A DNA stretch of 50,006 bases from the NCBI GenBank assembly GCA_900470805.1, contig UCCA01000010.1, forward strand, positions 1-50,006, in the 5' to 3' direction. Position 1 is the first letter of the stretch, and every line of letters starts with the position of its first letter. Below are positions 1 to 8,372 of the stretch, piece by piece. The stretch is from Hyphomicrobiales bacterium (GTDB taxonomy: Bacteria; Pseudomonadota; Alphaproteobacteria; Rhizobiales; Rhizobiaceae). The notes below the pieces were generated by a model. The model was not told where the DNA came from, made no database searches, and saw only the letters and a program-made list of their open reading frames with translations. The position numbers and the translations under genes are program-made.

Positions 1-138
1 GGGTGGCGGCTGGTCGCGATAGCCGTAGCCTGGGCGGCGATCGTAATACTGGGCCATAGCAGGGGCCGAGGTTGCCAGGACGCTGCTGAACGTGGTTGCG
101 GCAACCACAGCGTACAGAACCATCTTCTTCATTCGCAT
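1..138 (-). CDS. Secreted protein, 3' part missing (cut by window edge)
   Basis: Only the N-terminus is inside the window. Read on the minus strand from ATG at 138 it gives MRMKK, a hydrophobic stretch (VLYAVVAATTFSSVLA) and an AMA|Q-type signal peptidase site, followed by a Tyr/Arg/Gly/Pro-rich start of the mature chain (QYYDRRPGYGYRDQPPP). That is a classical Sec signal peptide. A GGAGA ribosome site lies just upstream at about 142-147; the ATG at 132 is an alternative start. Short rhizobial periplasmic proteins of this composition are often unnamed or carry RcnB/BA14K-like repeats. The visible part is too short to assign a family. Confidence 0.7.
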   Translation of the reverse strand, partial: MRMKKMVLYAVVAATTFSSVLATSAPAMAQYYDRRPGYGYRDQPPP

Positions 139-303
139 GCGTCTCCATTGGGATCGAGCAAACAGCTAGCCGCTCAACATGCCCACAACATGGCATTCGC
201 CAACTTAATGGATTCTGAACAGTTCTATCCAATCGGATGGTGTTTTAGCAAAATGCGGTTTCGATGCTGTTCCAGTGGTGAGCAACACGTGCCGTCCGAA
301 ATG

Positions 304-335
304 AAAAAGGGCTCAGCGATTTCTCGCTAAGCCCT
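304..335 (-). terminator. Rho-independent terminator of the tRNA-Val transcript
   Basis: On the minus strand a hairpin with arms GGGCTTAGCGA and TCGCTGAGCCC (one mismatch) and a short AAA loop is followed by five T residues. It lies about 20 bases beyond the tRNA 3' end and in the same direction, so it ends the tRNA transcript. Confidence 0.85.
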
Positions 336-357
336 TGACTATTCAGTCTAATCTGGA

Positions 358-432
<75 letters not shown>

Positions 433-515
433 ATCCGATGTCGGCGCATAGACCACAAACCTTTTTGGCCGTCAATAGGCCTTTTTCAGATTTGTGACGC
501 GCGCCGCAAAAGGCC

Positions 516-878
516 TTATGCGGCAAGCATTTTGTTCACTTCGTCGACAAGGTCGCGAAGGTGGAAAGGCTTGGAAAGAACCTTTGCGTCCTTCGGTGCC
601 TTCGAATCAGGATTGAGCGCGACGGCCGCGAAGCCGGTGATGAACATGACCTTGAGGTCGGGATCGAGTTCGGTGGCGCGGCGCGCCAGCTCGATGCCGT
701 CCATCTCGGGCATGACGATATCGGTGAGGAGAAGCGAAAAGGGCTCTTCGCGAAGCCGATCGTATGCGCTTGCGCCGTTGTCGTAAGACAGGACCTTGTA
801 GCCTGCCTTTTCGAGCGCCTTCACAAGGAAGCGGCGCATGTCGTTGTCGTCTTCTGCGAGAAGTATTTTCTGAGTCAT
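516..878 (-). CDS. cpdR: CpdR-like single-domain response regulator
   Basis: This 120-residue protein is a lone receiver domain. Visible landmarks are the acidic pocket AEDDND (D10/D11), the phospho-acceptor D53 in LLLTDIVMPEMDG, the Thr in MFITGFA and the conserved Lys in LSKPFHLRDLVDEVNKML. There is no output domain. The sequence closely matches rhizobial CpdR as I remember it, including the GFAAVALNPDSKAPKDAKVLSKP segment. In Caulobacter and Sinorhizobium, CpdR is phosphorylated through the CckA-ChpT relay; the unphosphorylated form delivers substrates to ClpXP and links proteolysis to the cell cycle. That role is inferred from the family. The gene is divergent from the amidohydrolase and precedes tRNA-Val. 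Confidence 0.9.
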   Translation of the reverse strand: MTQKILLAEDDNDMRRFLVKALEKAGYKVLSYDNGASAYDRLREEPFSLLLTDIVMPEMDGIELARRATELDPDLKVMFITGFAAVALNPDSKAPKDAKVLSKPFHLRDLVDEVNKMLAA

Positions 879-1066
879 TATCCAGACCGCTGATCAGTGG
901 AATTTATGCGAGGGGCGTTGATCATTTACACTAGAATTCGGGCAGTAAACAACCGGTGAACCATCCGTGGAAAGCGTCATCCCCATGAGATAGTATGGAC
1001 TTGGAGGCCTTCAACTGGCAACATGCACAAAGCAGCAGCTTGTGGGCATGGTTAAGAGGGAAACAG

Positions 1067-1948
1067 GTGGACGAGATTCCGGAGTACGAGCTTTTCGAGA
1101 TCCGGGAGCCCGCGCAGCATACCATCCCATTCGTCTATAACTCCCCCCATAGCGGCCGCATCTATCCCCCCGAGTTCATTGCCCAGTCGAGATTGCAGGG
1201 CATGTCGATCCGCCGTTCGGAGGATCACTATGTCGATGAGCTGTTTTCGGCGGCAGGCGCGCTCGGCGCACCGTTGCTGGTCGCCAATTTCCCGCGCGCC
1301 TATCTCGACGTCAACCGCGAGCCCTACGAGCTCGATCCGCGGATGTTCGATGGCCTGCTGCCGCCCTATGCCAACGTCAATTCGTTGCGGGTGGCCGGCG
1401 GGCTTGGCACCATTCCACGCATCGTCGCCGAGAACATGGAGATCTATGCCAGGCGGCTGCCGGTGCAGGAGGCGCTCGATCGCATCGACAGCGTCTACAA
1501 GCCATACCACGCGGCGCTGCGCCGGCTGATCGCCCGCACCCATGTGAAATTCGGCTTCGGGGTGCTGATCGACTGCCACTCGATGCCCGGCAACATCCGC
1601 GTTGCCGGCGCCACAGGGCGGCCTGACTTCATCATCGGCGACCGCTACGGCACCAGCGCTTCGGCCGAGCTCTCGCGCATGGCGGTGAGTATCTTCGAGG
1701 AGATGGGCTTTGCGGCGATCCGCAACAAGCCCTATGCCGGCGGCTTCATCACCGAGCATTACGGCCGCCCGTCGCGCGGCCTGCACGCCCTGCAGATCGA
1801 GGTCAACCGGTCGATCTATGTCGACGAAGTGACGCTGGAGCGCCGCGCCGACTTTGCTGACGTGGCCGCCGCGATCACCTCGTTCATGCACCAGATGGCC
1901 GACTATGTCGCCAAGTTCGCCGGCGATACGGCGCTCGCGGCCGAGTAG
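1067..1948 (+). CDS. N-formylglutamate amidohydrolase family protein
   Basis: A 293-residue cytosolic protein of the N-formylglutamate amidohydrolase family (PF05013), which releases formate and glutamate from N-formylglutamate in one branch of histidine breakdown. Family signatures seen are NSPHSGRIYPPEF near the N-terminus, RRSEDHYVDELF, a LIDCHSMPG metal-binding segment and GRPSRGLHALQIEVNRSIY. I chose GTG at 1067 because AGAGGG lies six bases upstream and homologues start with a similar DEIPEYELFEIREP stretch. The frame stays open to ATG at 995, which has no ribosome site. No other hut genes are near, so the physiological substrate is not certain. Confidence 0.85.
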   Translation: MDEIPEYELFEIREPAQHTIPFVYNSPHSGRIYPPEFIAQSRLQGMSIRRSEDHYVDELFSAAGALGAPLLVANFPRAYLDVNREPYELDPRMFDGLLPPYANVNSLRVAGGLGTIPRIVAENMEIYARRLPVQEALDRIDSVYKPYHAALRRLIARTHVKFGFGVLIDCHSMPGNIRVAGATGRPDFIIGDRYGTSASAELSRMAVSIFEEMGFAAIRNKPYAGGFITEHYGRPSRGLHALQIEVNRSIYVDEVTLERRADFADVAAAITSFMHQMADYVAKFAGDTALAAE

Positions 1949-2067
1949 GGGCTTTTCCGGTCATATCGCTGTCTTGAGTCATCTGTAGCGTCGGCGCTGT
2001 GTGATGCCTTGCCTGCACATGCCCCCGAGCCGAAATCAGCCTCTGCCTACTTCCCCATCCCTGACTC

Positions 2068-2145
2068 AAAAAAAGACCGCCTTGCGGCGGTCCAAGTCTA
2101 GGGAGGAAACACCCAAGGAGGGTATTTACAGTCAGAAGACTGTGA
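2068..2145 (-). ncRNA. mmgR: mmgR / suhB-family (alpha-r8) trans-acting small RNA
   Basis: A transcript of about 77 bases on the minus strand. In order it shows a CTCTCC start, a perfect hairpin ACAGTC/GACTGT, a second hairpin ACCC/GGGT with TCCTT in its loop, an unpaired TTTCCTCCC segment, and a perfect terminator GACCGCC-GCAA-GGCGGTC followed by seven T residues. The CCUCC-type segments resemble anti-Shine-Dalgarno seeds. The length, CU-rich seeds, terminator and position beside an inositol monophosphatase gene fit the Rfam suhB family, whose Sinorhizobium member mmgR limits polyhydroxybutyrate granules and responds to nitrogen status. Identity is by pattern; no covariance search was run. 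Confidence 0.75.
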
Positions 2146-2150
2146 GGAGA

Positions 2151-2201
2151 GTTCTACTATTGCAGTGCACAATTGTCAAGCATTTTATTGCGGTGCGCAA
2201 T
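2151..2201 (-). promoter_or_regulatory. sRNA promoter with duplicated 16-bp element
   Basis: On the minus strand TTGACA (2179-2174) and TAGAAC (2156-2151) are 17 bases apart, giving a good housekeeping promoter that starts the sRNA near 2145. Two 16-bp direct repeats, ATTGCGCACCGCAATA (2201-2186) and ATTGTGCACTGCAATA (2173-2158), match at 14 positions. One lies upstream of the -35 box, the other between the -35 and -10 boxes. They look like paired regulator sites; NtrC-type nitrogen control is a guess from what is known of mmgR. Confidence 0.65.
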
Positions 2202-2258
2202 TAATGGGCAGCCGGCTAAAAACTGCTGCTTGCGTTTGCAACGGGCGCGGATTCGGCT

Positions 2259-3071
2259 ATGAAAAGCGCCATTGACCGCCATCATACGGATTTTGCCATG
2301 CTCCCCGATCGCTCGTTTTTCAATCGCCTTGCCGAAGCCGCCAAGGCCGAGACGCTGCCGCGCTTTCGTTCGGGTGTCGATGTCGTCAACAAGCTGTCAT
2401 CCGGGTTCGATCCGGTGACGGAGGGCGACCGGGCAGCCGAAGCGGCGATCCGGGCGTTGATCGAAGAGCATTTTCCCGAGCACGGCATTCTTGGCGAGGA
2501 ATTCGGCAATATCGGGCTCGATCGCGAGCATGTGTGGGTGATCGATCCGATCGACGGGACGCGGGCCTTCATCTCGGGCGTTCCCGTCTGGGGCACGCTG
2601 ATCGGGCTGCAGAAGAACGGTCGGGCGATCATGGGAATGATCGAGCAGCCGTTTACCGGCGAGCGCTATTTCGCCGATGAAAGCGGCTCCTACTACACCG
2701 GACCCGAGGGCGAGCGGCAGCTCAAGGTGCGCGATTGCGGCGCGCTGGCCAACGCCATTCTGTTTACCACCTCGCCGCATCTTTTCACCGGCGTCGAGAT
2801 GGACAAGTATCGCGAGATCGAGAGCCAGGTGCGGCTGTTCCGCTACGGTACCGACTGCTACGCCTATGCGCTGCTGGCGGCCGGGCATATCGATCTGGTG
2901 ATCGAGAACGGGCTGAAGCCCTATGATGTCGGCGGCATCATTCCCGTGGTCGAGAAGGCCGGCGGGATCATGACCACGTGGGATGGCGGGCGCCCGGAAA
3001 ACGGCGGCTCGATCATCGCGGCCGGCAGCCAGGCCGTCTACGACGCGGCGGTCGCGTTGCTGCAGCGGTAG
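2259..3071 (+). CDS. hisN: Inositol monophosphatase family protein, probable histidinol-phosphatase
   Basis: A 270-residue Mg-dependent phosphatase of the inositol monophosphatase family. The metal-binding signatures are plain: GILGEEFG supplies the first Glu, WVIDPIDGTRAF is motif A, and KPYDVGGIIPVVEKAGG is the C-terminal motif. Rhizobial proteins of this subgroup are usually annotated as histidinol-phosphatase (HisN), which makes L-histidinol from its phosphate. Inositol-1-phosphate or another sugar phosphate cannot be excluded from sequence. The start is uncertain: ATG at 2259 or ATG at 2298 (MLPDRSFF), neither with a strong ribosome site. The mmgR-type sRNA sits on the opposite strand just upstream. 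Confidence 0.8.
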   Translation: MKSAIDRHHTDFAMLPDRSFFNRLAEAAKAETLPRFRSGVDVVNKLSSGFDPVTEGDRAAEAAIRALIEEHFPEHGILGEEFGNIGLDREHVWVIDPIDGTRAFISGVPVWGTLIGLQKNGRAIMGMIEQPFTGERYFADESGSYYTGPEGERQLKVRDCGALANAILFTTSPHLFTGVEMDKYREIESQVRLFRYGTDCYAYALLAAGHIDLVIENGLKPYDVGGIIPVVEKAGGIMTTWDGGRPENGGSIIAAGSQAVYDAAVALLQR

Positions 3072-3327
3072 GCTCTGGACGTCACGTGGCGTTCCAACGT
3101 CCGGGCTTGGCGGATTATTTCTCCTTCTCAGGGTTGCTGGAAAAAGCTCTTTGTCAGCCTCTGATTGTCTGCTTGGTTTAAACTTAACGATACTTGGCGT
3201 GATGATACGCGCCTGAGATGAATCTTAATCGAAGCGAAAGATTTCGCTGCAAATCTTGCAACCGTAATAGCCATTTCCGGATCTTGCCTGTTCGGCGATC
3301 CACATTTCGGTTTCGGGGCAAGTTATA

Positions 3328-5016
3328 ATGCAGCTTTTTTCTTTCGGATCCGGCGGCGCAAAGGCCGTTCTCAATGCAGTCAGCCGATCGCAGGCGGTGA
3401 TCGAGTTCGATCTCGCGGGCAATATCCTGTCCGCCAACGAAAACTTCTGCGAGGCGCTGGGCTACCGGCTCGACGAAATCGTCGGGCGGCATCACAGCAT
3501 GTTCGTGGAACCTGAGGAGGCCAAGAGCGCGGACTATCGCGCCTTCTGGGCGCGACTCGGCAAGGGCGAGTTCGATCGCCGGCAGTACAAGCGCATCGGC
3601 AAGGGCGGCCGCGAGGTGTGGATCGAGGCATCCTACAATCCCGTGTTCAAGGGCGCCACACCCTACAAGGTCGTCAAGTTCGCAACCGTCATCACCGAGA
3701 CGAAGCTGAAGAGCGCCGAAGACGCCGGCAAGCTGGACGCGCTGTCGCGGGCGCAGGCAACGATCGAATTCACGCCTGACGGTCATATCCTGACGGCCAA
3801 CGAGAATTTCCTCAAGACGCTCGGCTATACGCTGGACGAGATCCGCGGCAGGCATCACGCGATGTTCTGCGATCCGCACTACGCGGCGAGCGCCGAATAC
3901 AAGGAATTCTGGCGCAAGCTCGGGGCCGGCCAGTTCGCGGCCGACGAGTTCACCCGCATCGGCAAGGGCGGGAGAGAGGTGTTCATACAGGCGTCCTACA
4001 ACCCGATCTTCGACATGAACGGCAAGGTGTTCAAGGTCGTCAAGTTCGCCAGCGATGTCAGCGAGCGGGTGCGGGCCGTCAACGAGCTGGCCGTCGGCCT
4101 GCAGGCGATGGCGGAGGGTGATCTGGACCAGACGATCGACAAGCCTTTCATCGCCGCGCTGGAGACGCTGCGGACCGACTATAATGCCTCGATCGGCCGG
4201 CTGCGCTCCGCCATGCGGGCGATTGCCCGGAATGCCACGCAGATCGCCTCCGGTACGCGCGAAATCAGCGCGGCTTCCGACGATCTGGCCCGACGGTCGG
4301 AAAGCCAGGCGTCGTCGGTCGAGGAAACGGCGGCCGCGGTGACGGAGATTTCCACCACGGTTTCGGATTCGGCGCGTCGCGCGGCTGATGCTGGCCGACT
4401 GGTGGATGACACGACAAAGAGCGCTCAAGAATCGACTGATGTGGTCAAGCAGACGGTCGAGGCGATGTCGAGGATCGAGCATTCCTCGACGCAGATCGCC
4501 GGCATCGTCAGCGTCATCGACGACATCGCCTTCCAGACCAACCTATTGGCGCTGAATGCCGGCGTCGAGGCGGCTCGCGCTGGCGAGGCTGGCAAGGGCT
4601 TTGCCGTTGTCGCGCATGAGGTGCGTGAACTTGCCCAGCGCTCGGCGAGCGCCGCAAAGGAGATAAAGGCGTTGATCCGCGACTCCGAAACATCGGTTCG
4701 CGACGGCGTGACGCTGGTTGGCAAGACCGGGGCCGCGCTCGAGGCGATCGCGGCGCGGGTGCTGCAGGTTCACGACAACGTCTCGGGCATCGTGGTGGCT
4801 GCGCGCGAGCAGTCGCAGGCGCTCGGCCAGATCAATGAGGCGGTCATGTCGATGGATCAGGATACGCAGCGCAATGCGGCGATGGTCGAGCAAACCGCAA
4901 CGGCCAGCCGCAAGCTGGCTGCGGAGGCGAGCGCGCTTTTCGAGCTGATCGGCCAGTTCAAGGTTGGCGATGAGAGAGATGATCGTCAGACGGGGCATGT
5001 CGCCCGGGCTGCGTGA
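3328..5016 (+). CDS. Soluble methyl-accepting chemotaxis protein with tandem PAS domains
   Basis: A 562-residue chemoreceptor with no transmembrane segment, so it should act in the cytoplasm. Two similar PAS domains (about 20-118 and 140-240) share the pattern ANENF-LGY-LDEI-GRHH-MF and end in KVVKFA; they probably arose by duplication. A short linker (about 245-300) leads to the coiled-coil signalling domain (about 300-540), whose hairpin tip carries [20 protein letters not shown] and [16 protein letters not shown]. It should control the CheA kinase through CheW. The PAS ligand (haem, FAD or small molecule) cannot be told from sequence. No che genes are nearby. A GGGG stretch nine bases upstream is a weak ribosome site. 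Confidence 0.9.
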   Translation: MQLFSFGSGGAKAVLNAVSRSQAVIEFDLAGNILSANENFCEALGYRLDEIVGRHHSMFVEPEEAKSADYRAFWARLGKGEFDRRQYKRIGKGGREVWIEASYNPVFKGATPYKVVKFATVITETKLKSAEDAGKLDALSRAQATIEFTPDGHILTANENFLKTLGYTLDEIRGRHHAMFCDPHYAASAEYKEFWRKLGAGQFAADEFTRIGKGGREVFIQASYNPIFDMNGKVFKVVKFASDVSERVRAVNELAVGLQAMAEGDLDQTIDKPFIAALETLRTDYNASIGRLRSAMRAIARNATQIASGTREISAASDDLARRSESQASSVEETAAAVTEISTTVSDSARRAADAGRLVDDTTKSAQESTDVVKQTVEAMSRIEHSSTQIAGIVSVIDDIAFQTNLLALNAGVEAARAGEAGKGFAVVAHEVRELAQRSASAAKEIKALIRDSETSVRDGVTLVGKTGAALEAIAARVLQVHDNVSGIVVAAREQSQALGQINEAVMSMDQDTQRNAAMVEQTATASRKLAAEASALFELIGQFKVGDERDDRQTGHVARAA

Positions 5017-5033
5017 TCATCCTCACGGTGACT

Positions 5034-5705
5034 TCAAACTTCAGGTTTGGCGCCGTTCCGCATGAAATCGAGCGCTTCGAGTGCCAGCTGACATGCATCC
5101 CGCATGTAGCTGCGGCCAAACTCGGTGGGATTTAGCTCTTCGAGGATTTCTTCCTCGAAGGCTCCTATGCGGGCTTCTATCCGCAGCCGAGCGCGGTCGT
5201 AGACTTCCGATGTCAGAAATGGAGACGCGGCAGCCGTGCGAAGAGAGTCGGGCAGGGCGAGGTAGGTTCCAGCCAGATCGAAGACATCGCGGGCCTTGAA
5301 CGTCGATCCCCGATAGTAGATTTTCTTGCCGATGATTTCCGACGGTAGTTCGCGAAGGATCGTCCGTTCCTGGAATTCGAACGGGGTCGTGGCGTCCTCC
5401 AACAGAGGCGATGCGCCGAGAAAATCGATCTCACCAAAACCCTTGATGATGAGCTTCAGGTATTTCCCCGGATACTGATAGTCCGCGCGTTGCGTTTCGC
5501 TGTTCCAGCAGATCTCACGAGTGACGGGATTGCGCACGGGGACAAGACTTTGGATCACCCTTGCTGAATCGAGAAACGCGTCGATGTCGTAGCTGATGCG
5601 ATGCTCCAGATCGATGGCAAGCGATGTCCCGCCGCCAAACGTCCACTCTGGCGCAGGCTCATCGGTCGGTGTGACGGAGTCGAGTGCCTGTAGCGTGAGT
5701 TTCAT
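5034..5705 (-). CDS. AbiEii/AbiGii-type nucleotidyltransferase toxin
   Basis: A 223-residue protein of the AbiEii nucleotidyltransferase-like toxin family. The signature is at the N-terminus: WTFGGGTSLAIDLEHR followed by SYDIDAFLD, giving the GG(G)TS and DxD elements of the polymerase-beta fold. Further on, FGEIDFLG could supply another acidic residue, and KARDVFDLAGT matches the family. Members add nucleotides to tRNA 3' ends or otherwise block translation; this is family knowledge. The ATG at 5705 lies within the 3' end of the upstream gene (47-base overlap), which implies translational coupling. It is convergent with the chemoreceptor. The open frame extends to 5879, but that part is out-of-frame antitoxin sequence. 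Confidence 0.75.
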   Translation of the reverse strand: MKLTLQALDSVTPTDEPAPEWTFGGGTSLAIDLEHRISYDIDAFLDSARVIQSLVPVRNPVTREICWNSETQRADYQYPGKYLKLIIKGFGEIDFLGASPLLEDATTPFEFQERTILRELPSEIIGKKIYYRGSTFKARDVFDLAGTYLALPDSLRTAAASPFLTSEVYDRARLRIEARIGAFEEEILEELNPTEFGRSYMRDACQLALEALDFMRNGAKPEV

Positions 5706-6015
5706 CAGATGCTGCCATTGGGACGGCAACCATCTCCCGTATCCATCGCGCATTCTCGTAGTCCTCATCGACGTTCCAGAACGAAATCGCCTTCGAGAGA
5801 CTATCGAATGTAATCGCGCCTTCCACAACCATGTCCATGATGACTTCGACGCCGACCTCGCTGAAAAAGGCCCGGACATGCGGTCGCCAGCGAAGTTCGG
5901 TCGTCGAGAGAGTCAGGCAGGACAGCAAGGTATTGGCGTCGATATGATGTGGCAAAGGCGCATTGACCGTGGTCAATGCGCGCCAGATCGCTCTATTTTT
6001 CACCGTATCGCTCAT
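5659..6015 (-). CDS. Small protein paired with AbiEii-type toxin, probable antitoxin
   Basis: A 118-residue protein (begins MSDTVKNRAIWRALTTVNAP) directly upstream of, and overlapping, the AbiEii-like toxin gene. It lacks the length and recognisable winged-helix domain of classical AbiEi antitoxins, and I cannot assign it to a named family. Position, orientation and overlap suggest it is the cognate antitoxin or an adaptor. The mid region (FFSEVGVEVIMDMVVEGAI) is hydrophobic, amphipathic and probably helical. Codon use and GC look lower than in neighbours, in keeping with transfer of the pair as a unit. Function is inferred from context only. Confidence 0.6.
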   Translation of the reverse strand: MSDTVKNRAIWRALTTVNAPLPHHIDANTLLSCLTLSTTELRWRPHVRAFFSEVGVEVIMDMVVEGAITFDSLSKAISFWNVDEDYENARWIREMVAVPMAASDETHATGTRLRHTDR

Positions 6016-6111
6016 GCCGACTGTTTATCAGACTGAGGTCCTGGTCTCAACCTGAGCGGACCTCCCGGGCGATTGGTAGCGATGTCGCGAGCGGCGCAGC
6101 AGGTGCGCCGA

Positions 6112-7050
6112 TCAGCCGCCGATGTTGCCGCGCATGCGGGCATTGTCGAAGGTCGCGGGGCGCGGCATCGGCACGGCGACCGCCGTCGGAATGGTGAAGG
6201 CGACGGTCTCGAACGTTGCCTGCGGCGAAGCGGGCTGCGGTGCGTAGGCCTGCTGGATCGCCGGCTGCTTGAACTGCATCTGCTGGACGGGTGGCGCCGC
6301 GACCTCTGCCGCTGCGACCTGCATCGGTGCCGGCTGCGGGACGGGCACTTCGGCGGGTGCCTCATAGGAAGTCTCGACCACGCCTTCGGCCATCGGGATC
6401 GGCGTCGGGGTCGGCGATACCGGCGGAGTCAGCAGTTCGAACTGTGCTGCCATGTTGCTATGGTTCGGCACGTAGTTCATCGCCACTTCATAGGCCGGGA
6501 GCGGCGAGGGGGTCTGAAGCTCGCCATCGGCGCCGCGCTTCTCGTAGAAGGCGTTGCCGCCGGCAACGGCCACGTAATGCATGTTGTCGTAGGGGAATTT
6601 CAGGCCGTCGGTGTGGAAGAACATCGCTTCCTTGACGTCGGGATTGCGCTCGCCCTTGAGAAGAGCGTCGGCCGCGGCATCAAGGTCAGGCTCGGCCTGA
6701 ACCTTCACTTCGCGCGTCATGACGCCGGGTGCGAACTGCTTGGCCTGCGAGACCACGCCACAGATCGATTTCGGATAGGCCGGCGAGGTGAGCCGGTTCA
6801 TCACGACGCTGCCGACGGCCATGTAGCCATCGTGGTCGGAATGCTGCGATTCGAAATACATCGCCCGCTTCAGACAGGAGCGGTCCTCTGTCGTGTAATT
6901 GTAGGTCACCTTACCAGGCGCGCCTGTCTGCAGGCGTTTGGTGGTGTGAATGGATCCTGTCGTCTTGGGTGCGGTGGTGCACCCTGTCGCGGCCAAGCCT
7001 ACAATCATGATCCCGAACAGGGATCGTCCCAATACGTATTGCGCCCTCAA
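6112..7050 (-). CDS. SleB-like cell wall hydrolase, lipoprotein
   Basis: A 312-residue envelope protein. The N-terminal hydrophobic segment ends in a lipobox (GLAATGC, lipid-anchored Cys24). The catalytic domain (about 50-190) matches the SleB/hydrolase_2 family: RAMYFESQHSD with the likely catalytic Glu, AVGSVVMNRLTSPAYP, KSICGVVSQAKQFA. Such enzymes cleave glycan strands of peptidoglycan. The last third is a Pro/Ala/Gln-rich low-complexity tail, probably extended in the periplasm. The gene has its own promoter region in the AT-richer stretch 7051-7130 and does not obviously share a transcript with its neighbours. Confidence 0.85.
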   Translation of the reverse strand: MRAQYVLGRSLFGIMIVGLAATGCTTAPKTTGSIHTTKRLQTGAPGKVTYNYTTEDRSCLKRAMYFESQHSDHDGYMAVGSVVMNRLTSPAYPKSICGVVSQAKQFAPGVMTREVKVQAEPDLDAAADALLKGERNPDVKEAMFFHTDGLKFPYDNMHYVAVAGGNAFYEKRGADGELQTPSPLPAYEVAMNYVPNHSNMAAQFELLTPPVSPTPTPIPMAEGVVETSYEAPAEVPVPQPAPMQVAAAEVAAPPVQQMQFKQPAIQQAYAPQPASPQATFETVAFTIPTAVAVPMPRPATFDNARMRGNIGG

Positions 7051-7246
7051 CGCCAGGTGCCCCCTATGTGATTAGTTCAGCCCTTATCGATAAAGTGAGT
7101 AACTATTATCTTACATTGGTAAAAATTCAAACACCGCGTTACATTTTTGTCGCAAAATGTGATCGCCGGCGTCACGCCGACGCGTAGTCGAACATTCGGG
7201 TGTTGCATTTTTGCCCATGGGGTCACTCCGGGGCGGCGTGTGCGGA

Positions 7247-8221
7247 TCAGGTTCCGAAGCCCTCAAGTTCCTCCGCAACCTCCGCATCCGCGCCGGGAAT
7301 GAAGGCGTGGAACGCCGCCAGCGCCGCCTTGCGGTAGACGTCGCGCTCCTGCAACACTTCGTGACGAGCGCCGTTGATCGGCACCAGCTGACCGGCGCGG
7401 AAATAGCGCGAAAGCCGCTCCTGGGCGATGTAGGGCACGATGGTATCACGGGTCGGGGCGATGACCACGGTGGGTATGGTGATCGAAAACAGGTGGTTGG
7501 GGGACGTCACGCGGTCGATCGTGCGAAATGATTCGAACAGCCAGCGCGCCGTCGGCGGCCCCAGCGACAGCTCGGGATAGGCGGCTGCTATGGCGACGTT
7601 GCGTTCGAAGCGGGTTTCGTCCGAGGTCAGCGGGTTGTCGCGGAACGGTTTTTCGCGAAGCTTGCGCGACAGCGGGAAGGAGCCGAGGCCGAGCGAGCAG
7701 GCGAGCGTCGAAAGCCGACGGATGGTTGCCGACGATGCCGCCTGTCCGGAGAGGCCGATGAACGGCGCGGTCAGCACCATGCGTTCGATGCGGGTCGAGA
7801 GGTACGGCGCCGCCGACAGCGCGACGAGAGCGCCGGTCGAGTGCGCCAGGATATAGAAGGGCAGGCGGGTGTCGGGGAGCACGATCTTTTCGAGGAAGGT
7901 ATCGAGATCGTGCTCATAATCGACGAAGCGCCTGATGTGGCCGTATTGGCGCTTCTTCAGCATGCGGGCGGAGTTGCCCTGGCCGCGCAGGTCGAAGGTG
8001 GCGACCCACAGGCCCTTGTCGGTCAGGTCGCGGATCGTCTCGTAGTATTTCTCGATGAACTCGTTGCGACCATGCAGCAGCACCACGGTGCCCTTGGCCA
8101 CGGAAGCGCTGGAGCGGAACACGGCGTAGCGCAGCTTGAGGCCGTCATGCGTCTCGAAGAAACCTTCGGTCCGGTTTTCGGGAACAGGATTGCCGGGTGT
8201 CGAAAACAGAACCTGGTCCAT
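7247..8221 (-). CDS. Alpha/beta hydrolase, lysophospholipase-like (serine aminopeptidase S33 type)
   Basis: A 324-residue protein without a signal peptide and with the alpha/beta-hydrolase layout of the PldB/Hydrolase_4 group. The oxyanion segment VVLLHGRNEF, the nucleophile Ser128 in LAHSTGAL (Ala replaces the first Gly of GxSxG), Asp259 in APTRDTIVP and His287 in GARHEVLQE make a complete catalytic triad. PldB-type enzymes hydrolyse lysophospholipids or monoacylglycerols; the substrate here is not known. ATG at 8221 has no strong ribosome site. It stands alone, oriented like the SleB gene but about 200 bases from it. Confidence 0.85.
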   Translation of the reverse strand: MDQVLFSTPGNPVPENRTEGFFETHDGLKLRYAVFRSSASVAKGTVVLLHGRNEFIEKYYETIRDLTDKGLWVATFDLRGQGNSARMLKKRQYGHIRRFVDYEHDLDTFLEKIVLPDTRLPFYILAHSTGALVALSAAPYLSTRIERMVLTAPFIGLSGQAASSATIRRLSTLACSLGLGSFPLSRKLREKPFRDNPLTSDETRFERNVAIAAAYPELSLGPPTARWLFESFRTIDRVTSPNHLFSITIPTVVIAPTRDTIVPYIAQERLSRYFRAGQLVPINGARHEVLQERDVYRKAALAAFHAFIPGADAEVAEELEGFGT

Positions 8222-8372
8222 GGCGGCTCGAACGTGTCCTTCAGGCGGATTCGGATGTCAGTGACAGTGGATAGGTGATTGGCCTGTCAAATCAAGCAAT
8301 AAAGCGTGGCGATGATATGGTGCGGCCGCGGATCGGCGGACGCGCTGTCAGGTCGGCGTCATTCGCAGGCTG

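Noticed and set aside
3184..4482. 432-codon minus-strand frame opposite the chemoreceptor
   Set aside because: Its sequence is arginine-rich and lacks any recognisable domain; the plus-strand protein is clearly a chemoreceptor.
5706..5879. 58-codon N-terminal extension of the AbiEii-like toxin
   Set aside because: It is an alternate reading of the upstream gene; family homology starts at ATG 5705.
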